From positions 36,413 to 100,412 of the forward strand of contig NW_023503874.1 of the NCBI RefSeq assembly GCF_014529535.1: DNA of 64,000 nucleotides. Reading direction: 5' to 3'. This DNA comes from Bradysia coprophila. Lineage: Eukaryota > Arthropoda > Insecta > Diptera > Sciaridae. A program made the translations under genes and the position numbers. The first letter of the stretch is position 1. The number at the start of each line of letters is the position of its first letter. The notes below the pieces were generated by a model. The model did no database searches, was not told the origin of the DNA, and saw only the letters and a program-made list of their open reading frames with translations. Shown piece by piece: positions 57,949 to 64,000 of this stretch.

Positions 57949-59371
57949 TATAGCGAAACTGAAAACAAACTCAGAGGGTTTTTTAGCGTTACAATTTGGC
58001 AACGGGCTGAGAATACATACATAACTCTCGGGGACGAGGACAACTACGAATAAATCATCAAAAACTCCTTTTCAAACTTTAATTTGGGCATCATCCGAGA
58101 CATTAAAACAAAATTGTTTTAGTCTTTATTGTTGATTGAAGATCCTGTGTAGATCAAACGTTGCGTCCTTAACCAGGACGTTTTGGATTACTGAAATTAC
58201 CCCACAAGTGGCAGATGATTCGGCTTTCTTCCGTTTGAATTCCATTCTTTAAAGGAATATATATCACAATTATAAAAATTTTCCTTCCTCAACATCTGCC
58301 ACTTGTGACGCAATTTTGTTTTGTTATAATTTTCTTCCAAAAAATTTTCTGGTAAGATTTTTGTTGATAAAACTTTCGCGTACTTTCCTCATCAGCTGCC
58401 ATTTGTGACTCATATCTTTTTGGGTGTCGAATCTGTAAGCGTCACCTACACCGATAACAGTTCTTTTGTAAGTGGATAACAGGATTTGTGTCACACCTCC
58501 ACTGTAAGTGGTTTTAAGCGATATCAGCTCCTTTGTAAGTTTTGATTTTTTAGAATTTGGTCGAAGATAATAGACAGTCATTTTGTGCAGTTTGAACGAA
58601 AATATTCTTCTTACAAAACTGGATAACTTTCTCTTCGATCTGAACCTTTCAGCTTTCATTTGACGAAAATCGAAAATTTGACGAAAAATAAAATTTTTTA
58701 CGGAATTTAAAAATTTGACGAAAATTGAAAATTTGAGGCACTTAAAACGCTCATAGCTTCCAAATAAGCGACTTTTTAGGGAAACCATGAAACACGCATC
58801 GACTAGAATCTAAAACTCTATAACTTCGTCTTTTACACAAGGTTTCCATCTGCCACATTTTCTGAGTTATGAGTCCTATAGCTCAATAGCTTAACACGCT
58901 CATAGCTCCGAAATTATAAGCTTTTATAAAAATTCCTTCAAATTAGTTTCTTAGAATTACGTCCTTAACATACCCTGAAAATTTTGGCCAAATCCACCGG
59001 TAAATTCAAAAGTTTCGTTGTAACAGAGTAAAAGAGTAACAAAGTGACAAAGGTTGGTAAAATTCATCAATTTCAAAATCCAGTTGATCCATTTCTTCAT
59101 ACAAATTTCTACAAATTTCCAAGTTTTGAAATTTAATATCTCGGCCAAATCTTGACCTTATGAGGCGTGTGATAGCTCGTTGAACTCGTATGGACGCCCA
59201 GATTAAGAATAAAATACTTTGGGGGTAGTAAGAGCAAAGGGGGAAAAGTCAAAAAGTTCGTGTATATACACTCACGGAAGTTTGAAAACCGCCACATTTT
59301 CTGTTTCGTGGTTTACTGGTTTTTTGTGAATTTTGCAGGTGATTTTATATGGAGAAATCAGAAACTCAAGT
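57949..59371. other. non-coding region with small repeats
   Basis: 58640-58740 has five or so TTTGACGAAAATCGAAAA words, the reverse complement of the 21343 minisatellite unit. 58840-58870 and 58900 share 'catagctcc' words. No gene could be supported. Confidence 0.4.
58196..58313. mobile_element. short MITE, CACAAGTGGCAGATG ends, copy 2
   Basis: TIR CACAAGTGGCAGATG at the left and CATCTGCCACTTGTGACGC at the right. The interior is unrelated to copy 1 except for AT-richness. Confidence 0.7.
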
Positions 59372-60607
59372 AAAACATAGCTAACGCCGACCCGTACGAA
59401 ACACCTATTCGTATCAAAAGCCTTTAATGTGAAACTCTTCATTTCTCTTACTTCATTTTCTTCTCTGCTGAAAAACTATTCTCCCTTTAAAATCACTTAC
59501 ATTATCCACTCTTTGCCTTGTTATCATATACAACTAAATTGCCGGAGGCAATATAGACAGCCCCGTACGAAGTCAACTTTCATAAATTCCTATTTAAACA
59601 GCTATATACCGCTATATTTACCTATATTTCACTATAAATAAACATTTCACAGATAAATATGCTATTATATAGCTCTATATGCCTGTATATAGCTCAATAT
59701 AGCTGTATATAGGTATATATAGATGTCCGTATATGGAATCCCTGAAACCCCACACACATAACAAATTATTTCCATGTTAACAGAAACTCTCTAAGTATCA
59801 TTTTTCCCAAGATATTTCTATTTTACTAAAATCCAATATGGCCGCCGGCAGCCATTTTGTTAGGAGACCGGAAATAGTACCGACGCTTTACATTCGTTAA
59901 TACCTTTTAAACAAAAAAAAATTCATGAAATTCGGTCAAAATTTACTCGAGATATTGTCAAAATACACCACGTTCACTGTACTTCCGAGTAGCCAGATAA
60001 GAGCTCACTCCAAGAGACCTAGCTCACGCTCCGGAGAACATAATTTCAAAAAAAAAAATTTCCCTGATTGGTACGGTCAATACCTATCTAATAAAGCTAA
60101 AACAGACGAAATATGTTCAAATGTGGCCGACCTACAAGCAAAAACTGCTTGCCGCCCTGTGCCTGTTCCACACCAAGGGGTCTAACTCACGAGTCGGTCA
60201 TCCGATTTCCATAAACTTTTTTTTTGTCGATCGGTATTGTAAATACCTTTTATTTGACACATCAGTTACAAGTGTAACGTTTAAATGTCCGGAGATATCG
60301 TCGAAAAACCGTAAAGCACTTATTGGGCCACAGCTCGGGAGGGGTCGATCCAAAATCACTCATCTTCGAACTTAGCCTGTCTTTTGACATTACCAAACGG
60401 GAAAAAAAAGAATTTTCAAAATCGGATGCGTTTTACTCAAGTTATCGTGCAGACAGACAGACGGACAGACGGACATTTTTTTTTTCGCGGATTTGGCATC
60501 TCTAGACAACCACAATAGGTTTCCCCTTACTCAGGGAGTCCAATTCGACGTGTTACAAACGTATGCGTAAACCTATAAGACCCCAGTACTTCGTACGGGT
60601 CTAAAAA
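59372..60607 (-). mobile_element. interspersed 1.2-kb element, copy 4 (complete)
   Basis: Minus-orientation full copy, from the GGGTCGGCGTTAGCT end at the left to the TTTTTAGACCCGTACGAAGT end at the right. Retains the atatag-rich domain, the conserved middle and the GACAGACGG repeat. Very close to copy 33903-35142. Confidence 0.87.
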
Positions 60608-61030
60608 TCATAAAATTCGGTCACAATTTACTCGAGATATTGACAAAATACTCCACGTTCACTGTACGGCCGAGTAGCCAGATAAGAGCTCACTCCAAGA
60701 GACCTAGCTTACGGTCCGGAGAACATAATTTCAAAAACTTTTTTTCCCTGATTGGTACTGTCAATACCTATCTAATAAAGCTAAAACAGACGAAATATGT
60801 TCAAATGTGGCCGACCTACAAGCAAAAACTGCCTGCCGCCCTGTGCCTGTTTCACACCAAGGGGTCGGTCATCCGATTTCCATAAACATTTTTTTTATCG
60901 ATTAGTATTGTAAATACCTTTTCTTTGACGTATCACTGACAAGTGTTGTGCTTTAATGTCGAAAAACACTTAGGCACTTATTGGGCCCCAGCTCCGGAGA
61001 GGTCGATCCGAAATCACCCATCTTCTAGTT
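60608..61030 (-). mobile_element. interspersed 1.2-kb element, copy 5 (truncated, head-to-tail with copy 4)
   Basis: Immediately after copy 4 the same orientation repeats from AAATTCGGTCACAATTTACT to the GAGGTCGATCCGAAATCACC word, more diverged and lacking both ends. It is either an older insertion that copy 4 landed beside, or a partial tandem duplication. Confidence 0.78.
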
Positions 61031-61364
61031 CTCAGAAACGGCTCAGCGGTTACGCTTGCAACATGTGCCGTTGGATAGTACGCGCCTCCCCTAACTCAGC
61101 TATGAAAAGAAACGAGATGGAAGTCGACATGTTTATTTAAAGTTCGTTCAGCCCCACCGTGTACTAGTAGTACACATGATGACAAGAAGGTGACTCGTCG
61201 ATTGCGGCGCGAACTTTTTAAAGGGCAAAACTTCACGAAAAAAAAGTTTTGGAAAGAATTGTTTGCTGGAAAAAATTTATAATTGCATTGAATATTCCCA
61301 TTGGTGTTTTGCTCATTGGTTAATATACAGTGAGTAATTCTCTAAAATGTTTGATTTCAGTATA
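61031..61364. other. non-coding, nothing firm recognised
   Basis: A short perfect inverted word GTACTAGTAGTAC is at about 61161. No gene seen. Confidence 0.35.
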
Positions 61365-61637
61365 TTTAGCTAATCCTTCTGTCACATCTTTTGACAGCTT
61401 TTTACGTTTTAGTACGTTTTCTCTCCCAGTAGCAAAAACCCAATCCCAGCAAAAAAAGAAACTATATCGAATGCCGCAAATGCATTTAAAAACGAACATT
61501 CGGTGAAATACTTTTTTATCACACCAAATGTTTATCATTTTATACAAATATGTTTATCTTTATAATAAATCAACATCAGTGATGTGCATGTAATTTAAAC
61601 AAAGCAAAATCAATTGTTTATGTGTTACATTTACATT
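61365..61637. repeat. 270-bp dispersed repeat, copy 2
   Basis: Direct copy of 22555-22826, diverging right after GTGTTACATTTACATTA. The other copy has the CAGGG MITE a few bases later, absent here. Confidence 0.8.
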
Positions 61638-61674
61638 ATGGAAGAGAAATGTCCCATTCTTTTTCCAAATTTGT

Positions 61675-62440
61675 GTACTCAAGCGAAAGAAATTGTCATT
61701 TATTTGCGTTAAATGAATTTTACTAAACAATTCGACGTTATTATCATCTTATTGACATTGAAACTATATAAAAAATAGTAGCTTCCAATCTAGGTACTTT
61801 TACTCATCGTGATACGAGATAACAAATTATTTTCCCGTGTATTGTACATACCAACTTTCCTGTAAGACAAATCTTACGGTGTTTGTACTTGTCTTCTTTT
61901 GCTATGCATAAAAAATGCATATAGATCGTCGACATATTTTGTGATCGGCAACTTTGTCAGTTTTTCCTTTTACATTTTTCTAGTTTTTTTTAATGTTAAA
62001 ATTACAACCATAAGATACATTTTGAAATGTTGCATTGAATGCAAATAGAATTACTTCGAATTACATGGATTACTTCGGAGGGACATTTTTGAGATCTCGT
62101 AAACAAAATAAAAGTTGACAAATTAATTTGTCGTCGATTTTATGCATTTTTTATGCGTGGCAAAAGAAGACAGTAACATACAACGTAATATTTGTGTTAC
62201 ATAAAAGTTGGTCGCACAACTATAAACACCAAAATCGTTTTGTGAGCATTCTAGACAATTAAAATTTGGATTGAAATGAAAAATATTTTTTTTATAGTTT
62301 CAATATCAATAAAATGATATAACGTCGAATTGTTTAGTGAAATTCATTTAGCGCAAATAGACGACCATTTCTTTCGTTTCAGCACACATGTCGTCGATTT
62401 GTGTGCATTTTTTGTGCATATAAAAAAAGACAAGTAAATT
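61675..62440. repeat. 770-bp imperfect fold-back element
   Basis: 61675-61800 and 62280-62390 are inverted (GAAAGAAATTGTCATTTATT, CAATTCGACGTTATTATCAT against their complements). Inner pairs around ATGCATAAAAAATGCAT/GTCGTCGATTTTATGCATTT also occur. The sequence is non-coding. Confidence 0.65.
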
Positions 62441-63267
62441 GAATACCGCAAATACATTTAAAAAGGAACATTCGGTGAAATACTTTTTAGCAATTCAATT
62501 GTTTATTTGAATCATTTTATTAATTGAATACACAGAGAAAAAATTCGGATTTAATGTTTAATCTACGGAAAGATTACGAATATTTTAAATATTTCGAAAG
62601 ATTTCGTTTCAATCTTTTTTCAAAGATTACAAAAATTAAATCTTTCGATAGATTGAGTTTCGGTTTAAAATGTCTAAAATTGATAGTAGCAATTAGAAGT
62701 GAAGATTTTGCCACGAAAATGTTTTGTTTTTGTTAAAAGTTCATTGTCCTGGTATCTAGAGTTTATGATTAGAAGCTACTGCCATGTGTAATTTTTAGTC
62801 ATCTGTTAGCGATGCAAAAGTAAAAACCACAGCATCCAATGTTTCAGATTTTTTTTTTTGCTTTTCTTAAAGGATATTGATTTTCGAGTAAAGAAAATCG
62901 GTGAAAAAGTAAATAATTCTTCCATGCAAACTGGTCTTTATACTTCTTAATCAATGGTACAATTAAATATGGGTGAAAAATATCGTTATTATAATATTTT
63001 CCATACGCTGATGGTACTTTTCAATAGTTTTGCCAGGCTCAACTTCCTTATCGTTGCTCATACAGATTTATGAAGTATGATAATAGTTTATTAAATAATT
63101 GGTAAAATGAAAAAAAAATGTTGCCTTCGATTAGGATTTGAACTCGTCTACTATGATGGTTACCTCAGTTGGTACAAATTTTTCGTTCAGAGAATTTATT
63201 TTTTAATCTTTGAAAGAGTAAAATCTCCGTAACAACGGTGCGAAAATAAATCTTGCTAAGATTACGA
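62441..63267. other. AT-rich non-coding region
   Basis: 62530-62660 has repeated words such as GAAAGATT, also found at 63490-63560. A minus-strand B-box-like word (CGAGTTCAAATCC, 63130-63142) and a plus-strand A-box-like word (TACCTCAGTTGGTA, near 63161) are present but in conflicting order. No gene. Confidence 0.35.
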
Positions 63268-63360
63268 ACCCAATAGCTCAGTGGTAAAGTACAGGACTGG
63301 AGATACGGAGGTACCGAGGTGAACGAGTTCAAATCCTGATCAAATTAAGTAAAAAAAAAA
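63268..63360 (+). repeat. tRNA-derived SINE-like head with A-tail
   Basis: A-box TAGCTCAGTGGTAAAG (from 63274) and B-box GAGTTCAAATCC (63325-63336) have normal tRNA spacing, followed by a 10-A run (about 63351-63360). The T-stem and acceptor stem do not pair well, so it is unlikely to be a functional tRNA. It reads as a pol III-promoter-bearing retroposon or tRNA pseudogene. Confidence 0.6.
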
Positions 63361-64000
63361 CATTTAATTTCAACTAAACAAATATTTCCAATTTCAGAAT
63401 AAATAAAACAATTAAATCTGACTCAATATTTCAAATAAATGTTGGAAAATTTTTTTTAATTTCAAAATAATAAAATTGAAATCCCTTTGAAGATTTCGAT
63501 CTAATCCATCGACAGATTATTTTCGAAAGATTAAATGCAAGTAATCTTTCGAAGATTTGCAGGCAAAAATGCTAATTAATCGATAGTTAAAATTCAGTTT
63601 AGGGCAAAAAGTCTGTTTAAGAAATATTTAGAATGAATGAAACTAATATTTAGTCAAATTAAAGCAAAATCGTCCAATATAATTTCTGTAGGGATAAGCT
63701 CGCGGAAGCTTATTTTATATTTTCCATTACGTATAAGGAAAATTAAGTTCGCCCGAATGTAAGAGGAAAATGACTAAACTGAAATTGGTCTCCGCGGAGG
63801 CTTATTTTTACAAGGTTCTCGATGAACTTGTTCAGCACTCTGAAAACTTGCTGGGCAATCTTTATACCCATTCCATGTTTCTTTGGCTCTCGACAGCGCA
63901 CCGTGAACATTGGTTTCTCGTCTTATATATTATCTCTCACATGACAACTTATCTGGTCTTTCTGTCACATCTGGTGTTTTCAAGTCTCATCTCTCTGTGT
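63361..64000. other. non-coding right end
   Basis: AT-rich with AATCTTTCGAAGATTT words near 63490-63560. No gene or bounded repeat recognised up to the window edge. Confidence 0.35.

Noticed and set aside
1..64000. CRISPR arrays, bacterial operons, riboswitches and phage attachment sites
   Set aside because: The DNA is eukaryotic nuclear; tandem repeats seen lack unique spacers and the genes have spliceosomal introns.

Overview
The window is nuclear DNA of a multicellular animal, almost certainly an insect and most likely a nematoceran-type fly. The evidence is AT-rich DNA, very short GT-AG introns (50-70 bp), a filamin/cheerio-like gene, insect-type AA15 copper monooxygenases, and dense small inverted-repeat transposons. 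The species cannot be fixed from sequence alone. There are no bacterial operons, CRISPR arrays or rRNA genes.

Genes, left to right. (1) 119-1699 (-): four exons of a filamin gene that runs off the left edge. (2) 5471-7513 (-): an intron-less secreted protein with two copies of a beta/gamma-crystallin-like plus LDL-receptor-A module, an Ala-rich hydrophobic stretch, and a C-terminal DNA/RNA non-specific endonuclease-like domain. This is the most unusual gene here. (3) Three copies of a secreted M60/TCAF-like protein: a decayed copy at 12208-13320, an intact 754-residue copy at 18471-20735, and a 5'-truncated copy at 27001-28554. Their zinc-site motifs depart from HExxH. (4) A plexin-domain-containing (PLXDC/TEM7-type) gene at 30127-32259 (+). 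Its first two exons are duplicated at 25433-26081, so the third M60 copy is sandwiched between alternative 5' ends. (5) A candidate exon of unknown family at 36065-36290 (-). (6) A small two-exon coiled-coil protein at 40140-40591 (-). (7) Three tandem, near-identical AA15 lytic polysaccharide monooxygenase genes at 48776, 51335 and 55874 (+), each with a TATA box exactly 54 bp upstream of its ATG.

The rest is mostly repeats. The clearest new pattern is a set of TIR elements bounded by 8-9 bp target-site duplications (hAT-like). Their interiors are filled with short self-similar words: TATCGATAAT, AGGTCAGGTC, CGGGCACGGG, CCGAAAAATTC or GCCGCCG. Each internal vocabulary is different, but the architecture is the same. 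Other repeats include a 1.1-kb fold-back element at 45229-46313, a 1.2-kb interspersed element ending in GACCCGTACGAA (five full or partial copies), three minisatellites (one interrupted by a MITE), and a tRNA-derived SINE-like head near 63.3 kb.

Functionally, the LPMO cluster points to chitin or other polysaccharide breakdown, and the M60 and nuclease genes to secreted host, gut or immune factors. All three secreted groups have expanded by recent duplication. Exon boundaries were read by eye from splice signals, reading phase and family resemblance; none was tested by alignment software.
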